From: Verrucomicrobiota bacterium
GTDB lineage: Bacteria > Verrucomicrobiota > Verrucomicrobiia > Opitutales > UBA953
Direction of reading: 5' to 3'
NCBI GenBank assembly: GCA_030830965.1
Contig: JAURLX010000018.1
Coordinates: 1 to 64,000, forward strand
Length of the DNA: 64,000 nucleotides
Shown: positions 18,040 to 28,376 of the stretch, piece by piece
How the letters are laid out: each line of letters opens with the position of its first letter
Position numbering within the stretch: position 1 is the first letter of the stretch
The notes under the pieces: model-generated
The model's database searches: none
Seen by the model: the letters and a program-made list of their open reading frames with translations, nothing else
What the model was told of the DNA's origin: nothing
Translations under genes and position numbers: made by a program

Positions 18040-20289
18040 TCAGTCCTCGAGGGCGTGGATGGTGCCGATGATCTGTCCGCGCAGCTCCCTGCCGTCGGCC
18101 GACTTGAGGTCGTACTTCAGCTGAGTCTGCATGGCGGGACGCAGCTCGGGGATGTCGAGGATCACCGTCCGCCGGTCTTCTAGGATCTTCACGGAGCGCA
18201 CGGCTACGGAGTCGTGCTTCCTTTCGGACATCTGGGACTTGCTGAACTGCATCTTGCCGTCGTTGCCGAGCTCCCCGGCCGACGCAGCCGGACCCGTCGT
18301 CGAGACATCGGGCGAACCGTAGGCGGATGACCAGACGTAGTTCCAGACCTCGAGATTCCATGCCGCGGGGTCGGCGGCGACCTCGAGGTCAAGCGGTTCA
18401 GCGAAAGAGACGCGCAAGCCGCCCTTGACCGCCGCCATGGCGAGGGGCATGCGGGCGGGGGCGCCCGTGTACCGTACGCGCTGCAGGGCGCCGTTGCGGG
18501 TCGCCGTGGTCTGCCAGCCACGCAGTCCCGTGACGTAGAGCTGTCCATCCTTCGGGCTGAAGCGTGCGCGCATGGCGCCGCTGTCGAAGGTGAAGTCGAA
18601 GCGGGCGACGCCGCCCTGCATGGGAGCAAGCGGGACGCCCGCGAGCGGCTGGGGCAGGACGCCGAACAGGGAGCAGGTGCCGTAGCTGAGGTGGAGCAGG
18701 CGTCCGTTCCAAGGGCCCCACCTGTCGGAGGTCACCCAGACCTGGCCGCCGCTGGAGTTGTCGACGTCCTTGGGGAACCAGCAGAGCGGGCGGTCGTAGT
18801 CGGTCGGCGGAGCCGCACGGTGGGCCAGGTCGACCACGCCGTAGAACCCGCCCTCCTTGATCCAGTTAAGCCGGCACACGGGCGTCCAGGTCCCCTCGTT
18901 GTCCCCGGTGGTGATCTGGCCGTCCGGCCCGACGCCGATCCCGTTCGGGGCGCGGAAGCCGGTGGCGACGACCTCCAGCCGCGTTCCGTCCGGCGGGAGA
19001 CGCATCAAGGCGCCGTGATGGTCGCAGATGTCATCGAACCCGCGGCCGCCTTTGCGCACCGGACCCGCCTTGATGAAGTAGAGGTTGCCCGCGGCGTCCT
19101 GCTGGAGGTCGAACACGAACTCGTGGAAGTTCTTGGTGACCATGAGGTCGAGGTTGAACGCCTCGTAGACGTCGGCCTCGCCGTCGCCGTCGCGATCGAC
19201 AAGCCGCCAGACACCGTCACGACAGGTCACCAGCACCTGCCCGTTGACGACCTTCAGGCCGAGCGGATGGTACAGGCCGGCCGCGTGTCGGCGCCAGGTG
19301 ACTTTCTGCAGGGCTTCATCGATGCCGGAGGCGATCCAGACGTCGCCATGGAAGGTACTCACCGCCGCAGAGCCATCGGGCAGGAAGTCCAGGGCCGAGG
19401 TGAACATCGGCGATTTCCAAGGATTCTCCTCCGGGAGCCGGATACGGTCCAGGACATAGGCCGCGTCCTTCGACGGGGAGAGTTCGCCGGAGGTCGCCAC
19501 GTCGGTGTTCCATTCACGGCCGGCGCGGACCTTCGCCTCGAGCGAAGGCCAGCCCTCTGGCTTGGAGGCGAGCGGCGGCGCATAGGCGACCTCGATCTCC
19601 GCCTGGCCCGCGGGCACGCGCCACACCGCCTGACCTTCAAGCGTGTCGGCGCGGCCGGGACCGCGCACGGCGACGCGGGGCGCATCGGAGGCGCGGCAGA
19701 GCACGACCGTGACCCCGTGGGCGGTGGAAGCGGCGATGCGCCGGATGATCAGGCGCGCCTCGTTGTGCTCGAGGGTGGTTGGACGCTCCATGACCTTGTC
19801 GCCCTCGGACGTGGCGAACGTCAGCGCGCCATCGCCGTCCTTCGGCTCGAAGCGCTTCAGCTTGAAGGCGGAGGCCGGGAGCGCCGCGTAGCCGGGCGCG
19901 GCGGGCAGGGTCCGCGCGTCCTCTCCCGCCGCGTAGCCTGCGACCTCGCCGGTGATGAAATAATGCGGGCCCATGGCGGTGGGATAGTCGCCGCGGGACA
20001 TCAGGTTCATCTCCGTCGTGAACGCACCCGACCATCCGCCGAGCACGCGACCCAGACGCAGGTCATAGGCGATCGAGGCCGGGCCGCCTTCGCCCAGTCG
20101 GATGGCGACGCCTTTGTAGGCCGTGGCCTCGATGGAGCCGTCCGCACCCTTCCCCACCCCGATCGTGCCCATGATCCATCGCCCGGGCGCCTCGACGACG
20201 GGGCTTTGCACGACCTTCCTGGCGGGCTTCTTCGCCTGGGCGCAGAGGATTGCGGCGGAAAAAACGAGGAGGACGGCGGCTGGTTTCAT
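18040..20289 (-). CDS. PVC secreted propeller protein (DUF6797-like / glucose-sorbosone dehydrogenase-like), no CxxCH motif
   Basis: Start MKPAAVLLVFSAAILCAQAKKPARK at 20289; TGFRAPNGIGVGPDGQITTGDNEGTWTP, VDRDGDGEADVYE; no CxxCH in the translation. Confidence 0.75.
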   Translation of the reverse strand: MKPAAVLLVFSAAILCAQAKKPARKVVQSPVVEAPGRWIMGTIGVGKGADGSIEATAYKGVAIRLGEGGPASIAYDLRLGRVLGGWSGAFTTEMNLMSRGDYPTAMGPHYFITGEVAGYAAGEDARTLPAAPGYAALPASAFKLKRFEPKDGDGALTFATSEGDKVMERPTTLEHNEARLIIRRIAASTAHGVTVVLCRASDAPRVAVRGPGRADTLEGQAVWRVPAGQAEIEVAYAPPLASKPEGWPSLEAKVRAGREWNTDVATSGELSPSKDAAYVLDRIRLPEENPWKSPMFTSALDFLPDGSAAVSTFHGDVWIASGIDEALQKVTWRRHAAGLYHPLGLKVVNGQVLVTCRDGVWRLVDRDGDGEADVYEAFNLDLMVTKNFHEFVFDLQQDAAGNLYFIKAGPVRKGGRGFDDICDHHGALMRLPPDGTRLEVVATGFRAPNGIGVGPDGQITTGDNEGTWTPVCRLNWIKEGGFYGVVDLAHRAAPPTDYDRPLCWFPKDVDNSSGGQVWVTSDRWGPWNGRLLHLSYGTCSLFGVLPQPLAGVPLAPMQGGVARFDFTFDSGAMRARFSPKDGQLYVTGLRGWQTTATRNGALQRVRYTGAPARMPLAMAAVKGGLRVSFAEPLDLEVAADPAAWNLEVWNYVWSSAYGSPDVSTTGPAASAGELGNDGKMQFSKSQMSERKHDSVAVRSVKILEDRRTVILDIPELRPAMQTQLKYDLKSADGRELRGQIIGTIHALED

Positions 20290-20431
20290 AAGGCGTGGAG
20301 AAGCATAGGGGCGAGCAAGGGGGTTGGAACAGGACATTAGACGGAGGCAGGGGTCGGACTTGCTGGGCGCCTGAGCCGGAATCACGAGACTCCGGCCCGC
20401 ATGAGTGCCGTCACCGGCAGGGCTTCAGCGG

Positions 20432-23400
20432 TCAGAGTCCGCGCAAGTAGGCGGCGATGTCGGCCACGCTCTGCTCCGTGAGCCCCATCTGGGCGGGCGA
20501 GAACATCAGCGACCGCTCGAGCCGCTTCTCCTCCTTGATGCGCGCGCGGGGCACGGATTGGACGAGTCCGCCCATCGACTTGATCATGAGGGGGTCGCCG
20601 GCGGAAAGCACCATGCCCGTGATGACTATACCGTCGTCGAGCACCACGCGCGTTCCTTCGAAGCCATGGGAGATGTTGTTGGAGGGCTGAGCGATGTTGA
20701 GCACCAAGGACTCCAAGGATTGCTGCTTGGCGTAGGTGGTCAGATCGGGACCGTAGTCCACGCCCTTGCCGTCGAACTTGTGGCAGGCTGCGCACACCGC
20801 GGCGGCCGCCCTGCCCCTTTCGACATCACCCTTGAGGGCGGCGATAGCCTCCACAGAGGCGAGCGGCTTGGCCCCGGCCGGCTCGGGAGGAAGGTCTGCT
20901 GCGACGAGCTTGGCGGCTGAGGCGTCGCCACCGTGCGCTTTCACCACGCCGTCGACGTCCAGGTCCTTCCAGATGCCGGACTTGCGATTGCCCAGCCACC
21001 ACTTGGCCAGGTCCCGCTGGGAAAAGTCCTTGTTCATCGAAAGCTCGACCATGGTGCCCACGGCCTCGGCGCTGCGGGTGAAGGCGAGGGTGGTGAGGTC
21101 GCGCTTGAGCGTGACTTCCTCGAACTTGCCGGAGATGAGCCGCGTGCGGACGTCGCGGACGGCGGAGGCAGGATGGAGACGCCAGGTCAGCCAGGCGTAG
21201 GCCTCGGACCATTCCATGGCCGGACCGGACATCTCCTTGGCGATGGCGGCATGCACTTCAGCCTCGCGGTCTGTCGCGGCGAGTCCGATCGCCTCCAAGT
21301 AGGAACGGTCCTTGCCGTCGAAACGGCGGGCGATCTTCACGAGCAAACGCACCGCCTCGGGCGTGCGGAAATCGCGCAGCGCCAGTGCGACCTCGCGACG
21401 CACCGCAGGCGAGGCGTCATCTGCCATCTTCTCGCAGAGCGCGAACACCTCATGACCGGCCGCGCGTAGCGCGCGGAAGGCGACGAGCCGGCGTGAGTCG
21501 TCGGATGAGCCGAGCTCCTGCCGGACGCGGGCGACGCCACGTTCGCCGAGCTGGGCGAGCAGCCAGAGCGCGCGGGAGGCGACATAGGGGTTGGCGTCAT
21601 CGAGCAGCGCGGAGACGGCTTCGAAGGCCTTGTCGCCCCGGGCCTTCAGGCGGTTGAAGCCGCCGGCCCGCACGTTGGACGAGGGGCTGCGCAGCGCGGC
21701 GATCTGGCCTTCGGTCGTGGCGAGGTCGATCTTAGGCACCACCGATTTGAACCCCTTGGGGGCGATGCGATAGATCGTACCGGCCATCGCGTTGTCACGG
21801 GTGGCATGGCCGCCCACGCCCGGGTCGAACCAGTCGGCCACGTAGATGGCGCCGTCCGGCCCCACGCATACGTCGGAAGGACGGAAACGGGTCTTGAGCA
21901 CCCCGGTGGGCTTGCCGCCGAGGAAGTCCGAGCCCGCCCAATCCTTGTCCTTGTTGGACGTGAAGAAGTCGAACCGCTCGAGCTTCATACCGGCCCCGTC
22001 GGGCTTGGGCAGGTAGCCGAAGACCACGTTCTTGCCGGCCTCACAGGCCAGAAGCAGGCCGTTCCAGCGATCACCCAGCGCGCCATTCTCATAGAAGGCC
22101 ACGCCGGTCGGCGAGCCGCCGCCGTAGACATCTCCGGCGGGCATCGTACCGGGGTCCTCCTGTCGCCATTCAGCCACCGGCGTCTCCTGTCCCGGACGTC
22201 GGTCGGCGCCCCAGGAGCGCTTGCCATCGGCCGAGGCGAACCCGGCGTTGCCGCCCTCCATGATGAGCGACACGCGGCAGGCCGGCGGGTCGTCGTTGTC
22301 GCTCTGGTACATGTCGCCGAGGGAGTTGACCGCCTGCTCGTAGGAGTTGCGGTAGTTGTGGCCCATGATGCGAGCCTCCGTGCCGTCGCTGTTCATGCGA
22401 ACCGAGAAGCCCCCGACCCAGACATTGCCGTCGTCGCTCCGGAGGCCGGCCACCGCCTGTGCGTCGACCGCCTGCTTGGTCCATTCGCCGTGGTTGTAAG
22501 GGCTGCCGATGCGGAAAGTCCGGCCGGACCTATCCGTGAACTGCGCGCAGGTATTGCCCTGGTTGAAGTTCCAGCGTCCATCCGGACCGAACGTTACGCT
22601 GTGCAGGGAGTGGTCGTGATTGCGGCCGTTGAAACCGGTGAGCAGCACCTCGCGGCGGTCGCCCTTGGCGAGGTCGATCTTCCCGTCTCCGTCGACGTCG
22701 GTGTAGACGAGCAGGTCCGGCGGCTGGGAGACAACGACCTTGCCGTCGATATGGGCCACGCCGAGGGGCGAGACGAGGTTGGTCTCCTGCGTGAAGACCG
22801 TGACCTTGTCGGCCTTGCCGGCGCCCGCGGTGTCCTCGAGGATCACGATGCGGTCGCCTTCAGGACGACGACCGGCCGTGCGCCGGTAGTTGACGCCCTC
22901 CGCGACGTACATCCGGCCCTTCTCGTCGAAGTCGATGTTCGTCGGGTTGAGGATCATCGGGGAAGTCGCCCAGACAGTGACCTCCAGACCTTCGGGCAGC
23001 GTGAAGAGTTCAGTCGGGACGGAGAGCGGTCCTGAATCAAAGTCGACCGGCTTGTACTTGGCGGGACGCTGGGTGAAGACCGCGAACTTGACGTCGGCGG
23101 AGCTGGGCTTGCCACCACGGATGGCGCCCCCGTCGTCGATGGCTACTTTGGAGACGAAGACGTCGCCCGGACCCGGCAGCTCAAAGGCGATGAAGGAGCT
23201 GGCGTGCGTCCCGATGCCTACCGGGTAGGTCTTCCCGGCCGCCTTGAGGGGTTTGCCGTCGTAGTTGCGCCCCACGCGTGTCTGACCGAGCGAATCGGCC
23301 TCCTTCCACTTGAGCTTGGTGAGATCCACCTTGGTGCCGTCCTTCAACGTCACCACGGGCTCGATCCAGTCCGCCCAGTCGCATGCAGTGGCGCCGAGGT

Positions 23401-23581
23401 CGGAGACAAGAAGGTAGAGCTCCTTCGAGCCGCCAAGCTGGGCGCGCAGTTCCAGGACCCTCTCCTTGTCCCTGGCGAGCATGATCGGGGATTCGGCGAC
23501 CGGCTTGGGCTCGGCGGCGCCCAGCAGGGCGGCGGCGACGAACGCAAGAGCCAGGGAGGGGATACGGGCATGCTTCATCAT
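20432..23581 (-). CDS. NPCBM + PVC dehydrogenase propeller + HEAT + cytochrome c protein
   Basis: 1049 aa; N-terminal NPCBM-like region (YLLVSDLGATACDWADWIEPVV...YPVGIGTHASSFIAFELPG), propeller with VDGDGKID, HEAT-like region, haem motif CAACH. Confidence 0.88.
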   Translation of the reverse strand: MMKHARIPSLALAFVAAALLGAAEPKPVAESPIMLARDKERVLELRAQLGGSKELYLLVSDLGATACDWADWIEPVVTLKDGTKVDLTKLKWKEADSLGQTRVGRNYDGKPLKAAGKTYPVGIGTHASSFIAFELPGPGDVFVSKVAIDDGGAIRGGKPSSADVKFAVFTQRPAKYKPVDFDSGPLSVPTELFTLPEGLEVTVWATSPMILNPTNIDFDEKGRMYVAEGVNYRRTAGRRPEGDRIVILEDTAGAGKADKVTVFTQETNLVSPLGVAHIDGKVVVSQPPDLLVYTDVDGDGKIDLAKGDRREVLLTGFNGRNHDHSLHSVTFGPDGRWNFNQGNTCAQFTDRSGRTFRIGSPYNHGEWTKQAVDAQAVAGLRSDDGNVWVGGFSVRMNSDGTEARIMGHNYRNSYEQAVNSLGDMYQSDNDDPPACRVSLIMEGGNAGFASADGKRSWGADRRPGQETPVAEWRQEDPGTMPAGDVYGGGSPTGVAFYENGALGDRWNGLLLACEAGKNVVFGYLPKPDGAGMKLERFDFFTSNKDKDWAGSDFLGGKPTGVLKTRFRPSDVCVGPDGAIYVADWFDPGVGGHATRDNAMAGTIYRIAPKGFKSVVPKIDLATTEGQIAALRSPSSNVRAGGFNRLKARGDKAFEAVSALLDDANPYVASRALWLLAQLGERGVARVRQELGSSDDSRRLVAFRALRAAGHEVFALCEKMADDASPAVRREVALALRDFRTPEAVRLLVKIARRFDGKDRSYLEAIGLAATDREAEVHAAIAKEMSGPAMEWSEAYAWLTWRLHPASAVRDVRTRLISGKFEEVTLKRDLTTLAFTRSAEAVGTMVELSMNKDFSQRDLAKWWLGNRKSGIWKDLDVDGVVKAHGGDASAAKLVAADLPPEPAGAKPLASVEAIAALKGDVERGRAAAAVCAACHKFDGKGVDYGPDLTTYAKQQSLESLVLNIAQPSNNISHGFEGTRVVLDDGIVITGMVLSAGDPLMIKSMGGLVQSVPRARIKEEKRLERSLMFSPAQMGLTEQSVADIAAYLRGL

Positions 23582-23724
23582 GGGGGTCCGGTCATATGAA
23601 ACCAGCCGGGGGCGGCTGACACGCCCAAAATGGCGGCCGAACCCGCTCCGAGTGCTTTACATCCTACACACTACCAGCAACTTCACGGGGGAACACAGCA
23701 CCTCGCCGGGTGTCAGTTTTACAA

Positions 23725-26700
23725 ATGTCTCCCAAGGCCGTCACTCTCGCCAGCCTGCTCGCGGCAGCACTGCATGCGGCCGACGGACCCACCACGGCCC
23801 AGCTTGAGTTCTTCGAACGGGAGATCCGGCCGGTGCTGGCCGACAACTGCTTCGAATGCCACGGCCCCAAGAAGCAAAAGTCCGGACTCCGGCTCGACTC
23901 ACGGGAGCTGGTTCTGAAAGGCGGGGAGATCGGTCCCGTGGTCGTGCCCGGCAAGCCGGAGCAGAGCCGCCTGATCATCGCCGTCCGTCATGCCGGCGGC
24001 AAGGAGGTCGCGGCCATGCCGAGCGATGACAAGCGGATCCCCGAGAAGGCCGTCGCCGCGCTGACCGAATGGGTGCGCCAGGGACTCCCGTGGCCCAAGG
24101 AGGCCGGGCCCGCGATCAGCGACCCCCGGGCTCACTGGGCCTTCCAGCCTGTCGGCAACCCGGCGGTGCCCCAGCCCAAGGATCCTTCCAGGGCCCGCAA
24201 CGAGGTCGATCGATTCCTGATGTCGGGGCTGGACGCCGCCGGACTCGCCTTCGCGCCCGAAGCCTCCCGGGAGGTGCTCGCCCGCCGCGCCTACTTCGTC
24301 CTGCATGGCCTGCAGCCCACCGAGGCGGACATCGCCGCCTTCGTCCATGACGCCGACCCGCTTGCCTACGAGAAACTGGTGGACCGCCTGATGGCGGCGC
24401 CCGCCTTCGGCGAACGCTGGGCCCGGCACTGGCTCGATGTCGCCCGGTACGCCGACACCAAGGGCTACGTCTTCCAGGAGGAGCGGCGTTATCCTTACGC
24501 CTACACCTACCGCGACTGGGTGGTGAACGCGTTCAACCGCGACCTGCCCTACGACCAGTTCCTACGCCTCCAGATCGCCGCCGACCAGATCGTCCAAGGG
24601 GCCGACACCCGCGACCTCGCCGCGATGGGATTCCTCACCCTTGGACGACGCTTCCTCAACAACACCCATGACATCATCGACGACCGCATCGACGTCGTCA
24701 TGCGCGGCACCCAGGGCCTGACGGTGGGCTGCGCCCGCTGCCACGACCACAAGTTCGACCCCATCCCCACCACAGACTACTATTCGTTGCACGCGATCTT
24801 CAACTCCAGCGAGGAGCCCGCGGAGAAGCCGCTGCTCCTGCCCTTCACGCCGACCGAAGGAACCAAGGCCTTCGAGGTCGAACTGGCCAAGCGCCAGGCC
24901 AAGCTTGATGACTTCATCCGCTCACGGCGCGAAAATTCCTACAATGCGGAGAAGACCGCCGGTTACCTGACGCTTGTGATCAAGGCGCACCTGGACGGAA
25001 AACTCGATTCCGCGCAGGAGGCCAAGCGCGCCAACCTCTACGTCTCCATCCTTCAGGGTTGGCGCAAGGTCCTGCAGGGCCGCCTCAAGGAATCCGACCC
25101 CATCTGGGGCGGCTGGCTCTTGCTTGCCCGGGCCTCCGACTCGGAATTCCCCGCGAAGTACAAGGCGCTACTGGCCGATCCTGCGCGATTCGCCGACCCG
25201 ACGCTGCGGGCCGAACTCGCAAGAAAGCCGCCGACCAAGTTCAGCGAGCTCACGGGCGCGTACGCGCAGGTGCTCGCAGAATCCCGGAAACCCGGACAGG
25301 CGGAGCGCAAGGAGCTGGCCGGCTGGATCTCGCTGCTGCGCGCCCCCGACGGACCCGAGAGCCCCACTGCCCAGTCGCTCGTCCGGACCTACAACGTGGC
25401 GGACCGCAACACACGCAACAAGCTCGAGGTGGCCGTGGAGGGATTCAAGGCGACCAGCCCTGACGCTCCCCCGAGGGCGATGGCACTGCAGGACAAGGCT
25501 CGGCCAGTCCAAGGGGTCGTCCTGCTCCGCGGCAGCCCGTCGCGCCAGGGACGCAAAGTGCCGCGGCAGTTCCTTGAGATACTGAGCCAGGCGCCGCGCA
25601 AGGAATACACCCAAGGCAGCGGGCGCCGGGAACTGGCCGACTCGGTGGCCTCAACCGCCAATCCGCTCACCGCACGCGTCCTCGTCAACCGGGCCTGGGG
25701 CCATGTCTTCGGTCAACACCTGGTGGATACGCCCAGCGACTTCGGGGTGCGCACGCCCAAGCCCGCCCAGGCCGCCCTGCTGGACCATCTGTGCCGCACT
25801 TTCATGGACGACGGATGGTCCATCAAGCGCCTGGTCCGAAGGATGGTCGTCTCCGCCGCCTTCCGCCAGTCCGTCGTCCAGAACCCGACCGCCTACGCCA
25901 AGGATCCGGAGAACCATCTTTACTGGAGCATGAACCGGCGGCGGCTCGACTTCGAGTCCATGAGGGACTCCATCCTGCAGGCCGCCGGACGTCTGGACGG
26001 ACGCCTCGGGGGCCTGCCCTTCGACCTGATCAAGGACTTCTCCAACCCCCGGCGCACGCTCTACAGCCACATCGATCGCCAGAACCTGCCCTCGCTGTAC
26101 CGCACGTTCGACTTCGCGAACCCCGACTACCACGTCGCTCGCCGTAACCTGACCACCACGCCGCAGCAGGCGCTCTGGTTGATGAACCATCCGTTCACAC
26201 GCCAGCAGGCGGACGCGCTGGCAGCGCGCGTCGCCAACCAGACCGACCCCGCGGCCAAGACCGCGGCTCTCTATCGCCTGACGCTCGGGCGCGCCCCCAC
26301 GAACGCGGAGGTCTCCGCCGCCCTCGAATTCCTGGCCATGGTCGGCAAGGAGCCTCCGCCCGCCTCATGGCTCAGCGGCTTCGGCAACTGGGACGACGCG
26401 GCCCGGAAGATGCGCTTCACTCCGATGGCCCATCTCGAGAAGGACCGGCACTCCCCCGAAGCCAGATATCCCGGGACGACGTCGAACTTTGTGTCCGTCA
26501 CCTCCAAAGGGGGCCACCCCGGAACCGACGTCATGAACGGGTCGATTCGCCGATGGTCCTCCGGCGGGGGCGGCGAGTTCCAGATCGAAGGCGACGTTCT
26601 CGTGACCTCCAAGAACAGCCGGGGCGTACGCGTCCGCGTGGCGACCGACCGTCAGGGCGTGATCGGGGAATGGCTCGTCCCGGGAGCCATCGCCACCCCC

Positions 26701-26937
26701 GTGCGCCTGCCCAAGGTGAAGCTGGCCTCCGGAGAGGAGCTTTTCTTCATCGTCGACTGCGACAAGGACTCGAACAGCGACGGATACAACTGGAACCCTG
26801 TCATCAAGTCCGCCTCCACGGGCGAGACCATCGCTTCGGCCCTGGGCGAGTTCGGCCGCAGGCCCGAGAGCCAGTCCCCCTGGTCGGCGTTCGCGCAGGC
26901 GCTGCTGCAGAGCAACGAGTTCAACTTCATCGACTGA
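23725..26937 (+). CDS. PSCyt1 / DUF1549 / DUF1553 domain protein
   Basis: ATG at 23725; FFEREIRPVLADNCFECHGPKKQKSGLRLDS (N-terminal haem motif), ARHWLDVARYADTKGY, GCARCHDHKFDPIPTTDYY, LVNRAWGHVFGQHLV. Confidence 0.92.
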   Translation: MSPKAVTLASLLAAALHAADGPTTAQLEFFEREIRPVLADNCFECHGPKKQKSGLRLDSRELVLKGGEIGPVVVPGKPEQSRLIIAVRHAGGKEVAAMPSDDKRIPEKAVAALTEWVRQGLPWPKEAGPAISDPRAHWAFQPVGNPAVPQPKDPSRARNEVDRFLMSGLDAAGLAFAPEASREVLARRAYFVLHGLQPTEADIAAFVHDADPLAYEKLVDRLMAAPAFGERWARHWLDVARYADTKGYVFQEERRYPYAYTYRDWVVNAFNRDLPYDQFLRLQIAADQIVQGADTRDLAAMGFLTLGRRFLNNTHDIIDDRIDVVMRGTQGLTVGCARCHDHKFDPIPTTDYYSLHAIFNSSEEPAEKPLLLPFTPTEGTKAFEVELAKRQAKLDDFIRSRRENSYNAEKTAGYLTLVIKAHLDGKLDSAQEAKRANLYVSILQGWRKVLQGRLKESDPIWGGWLLLARASDSEFPAKYKALLADPARFADPTLRAELARKPPTKFSELTGAYAQVLAESRKPGQAERKELAGWISLLRAPDGPESPTAQSLVRTYNVADRNTRNKLEVAVEGFKATSPDAPPRAMALQDKARPVQGVVLLRGSPSRQGRKVPRQFLEILSQAPRKEYTQGSGRRELADSVASTANPLTARVLVNRAWGHVFGQHLVDTPSDFGVRTPKPAQAALLDHLCRTFMDDGWSIKRLVRRMVVSAAFRQSVVQNPTAYAKDPENHLYWSMNRRRLDFESMRDSILQAAGRLDGRLGGLPFDLIKDFSNPRRTLYSHIDRQNLPSLYRTFDFANPDYHVARRNLTTTPQQALWLMNHPFTRQQADALAARVANQTDPAAKTAALYRLTLGRAPTNAEVSAALEFLAMVGKEPPPASWLSGFGNWDDAARKMRFTPMAHLEKDRHSPEARYPGTTSNFVSVTSKGGHPGTDVMNGSIRRWSSGGGGEFQIEGDVLVTSKNSRGVRVRVATDRQGVIGEWLVPGAIATPVRLPKVKLASGEELFFIVDCDKDSNSDGYNWNPVIKSASTGETIASALGEFGRRPESQSPWSAFAQALLQSNEFNFID

Positions 26938-26938
26938 C

Positions 26939-28375
26939 ATGATCCTACCCTCCATCAGCGATGTCAGCCGTCGGGAGTTCCTGCGCCGCTGCGGCATGGG
27001 CTTCGGCGGCCTGGCGCTCGCCTCGCTCCTGCAGCAAGAGGCGACGGCCGCCCAGGTCAGGGTCGACCCCTTGCGCCCGCTCGCGCCAAGGCCGCCGCCG
27101 CTTCCTGCGAAGGCCAAGCGCATCATCCATATCTTCGCCAACGGAGGACCATCGCATGTCGACACCTTCGACCGCAAGACCGCGCTCGACCAGCACCATG
27201 GCAAGACGCTCCCGGGCGACTACATCGCCACGGAGCGGCGCACCGGAGCGGCCTTCCGCTCGCCGTTCACCTGGCGAAGGTACGGACGCAGCGGCCTCGA
27301 GGTCAGCGAGCTCTTCGAGCGAACCGCCCAGCACGCCGACGACCTCTGCGTGATCCGGTCCATGCGCGCCGACGTGCCCAACCACGAACCCTCCCTGCTG
27401 CTGATGAACTGCGGCGAAGCCAGGCAGGTGCGGCCCTCCATGGGCTCCTGGCTCACCTACGGGCTCGGGACCGAGAACGAGAACCTTCCCGGCTTCATCA
27501 CGCTCTGTCCAAACGGGTTCCCCATCCAGGAAACTCAGAACTGGCAGTGCGGATTCCTCCCGGGCGTCTACCAGGGCAGCTACGTGAACACAGGGAAAAA
27601 GTCCGTCGATGAGCTGGTCGAGGATATCCGCAACGGCGGCCTCTCCCGGCCGGCCCAGCGCCGCCAGCTCGATCTGCTCGCCAAGCTCAACGCCGCCCAC
27701 CGTTCGGCCCGCGGCGCCGACGCGGCCCTCGAGGCCCGCGCCCAGTCGTTCGAGATGGCCTACCGCATGCAGCTCGAGGCCACCGACGCGTTCGACGTCA
27801 GTCGGGAGGACGAGAAGACCCGCGAGATGTACGGCGACACGGTCCTCGGAAGACAGTTTCTCATCGCCCGCCGACTCTCCGAACGCGGCGTCCGCTTCAT
27901 CCAGCTCTGGCACGGCGACGGCCAACCCTGGGACAGCCACGACGACCTCGAGGTCCAGCACCGCCGCCTGGCCCGCGAGGCCGACCAGCCCATCGCCGCG
28001 CTCCTGACAGACCTTAAGCGCCGGGGGCTCCTTGACGAGACCCTGGTCATCTGGGGCGGAGAGTTCGGTCGCACGCCTACGGTCGAGCTGCCTACGCCCG
28101 GTTCCAACGCCGGGAAGATCAACGGACGCGACCATAACAACCACGGCTTCACGATGTGGATGGCCGGCGGCGGCGTGAAGGCCGGGCACGTGCACGGCTC
28201 CACGGACGAGTTCGGCTTCAAGGCCGCTACCGACGTCGTCCATGTCCACGACCTCCACGCCACGATCCTGCGCCTCATGGGTTTCAACCACGAGGAGTTC
28301 ACCTTCCGCCACGCGGGCCGCGACTACCGGCTGACGGACGTGCACGGTAAGGTTGTCCAACCGATCATCGCCTGA
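26939..28375 (+). CDS. DUF1501 domain protein (sulfatase-fold)
   Basis: 478 aa; SRREFLRRCGMGFGGLALASLLQQEATA leader, RIIHIFANGGPSHVDTFDRK, VIWGGEFGRTPT, NNHGFTMWMAGGGVKAG. Confidence 0.92.
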   Translation: MILPSISDVSRREFLRRCGMGFGGLALASLLQQEATAAQVRVDPLRPLAPRPPPLPAKAKRIIHIFANGGPSHVDTFDRKTALDQHHGKTLPGDYIATERRTGAAFRSPFTWRRYGRSGLEVSELFERTAQHADDLCVIRSMRADVPNHEPSLLLMNCGEARQVRPSMGSWLTYGLGTENENLPGFITLCPNGFPIQETQNWQCGFLPGVYQGSYVNTGKKSVDELVEDIRNGGLSRPAQRRQLDLLAKLNAAHRSARGADAALEARAQSFEMAYRMQLEATDAFDVSREDEKTREMYGDTVLGRQFLIARRLSERGVRFIQLWHGDGQPWDSHDDLEVQHRRLAREADQPIAALLTDLKRRGLLDETLVIWGGEFGRTPTVELPTPGSNAGKINGRDHNNHGFTMWMAGGGVKAGHVHGSTDEFGFKAATDVVHVHDLHATILRLMGFNHEEFTFRHAGRDYRLTDVHGKVVQPIIA

Positions 28376-28376
28376 C

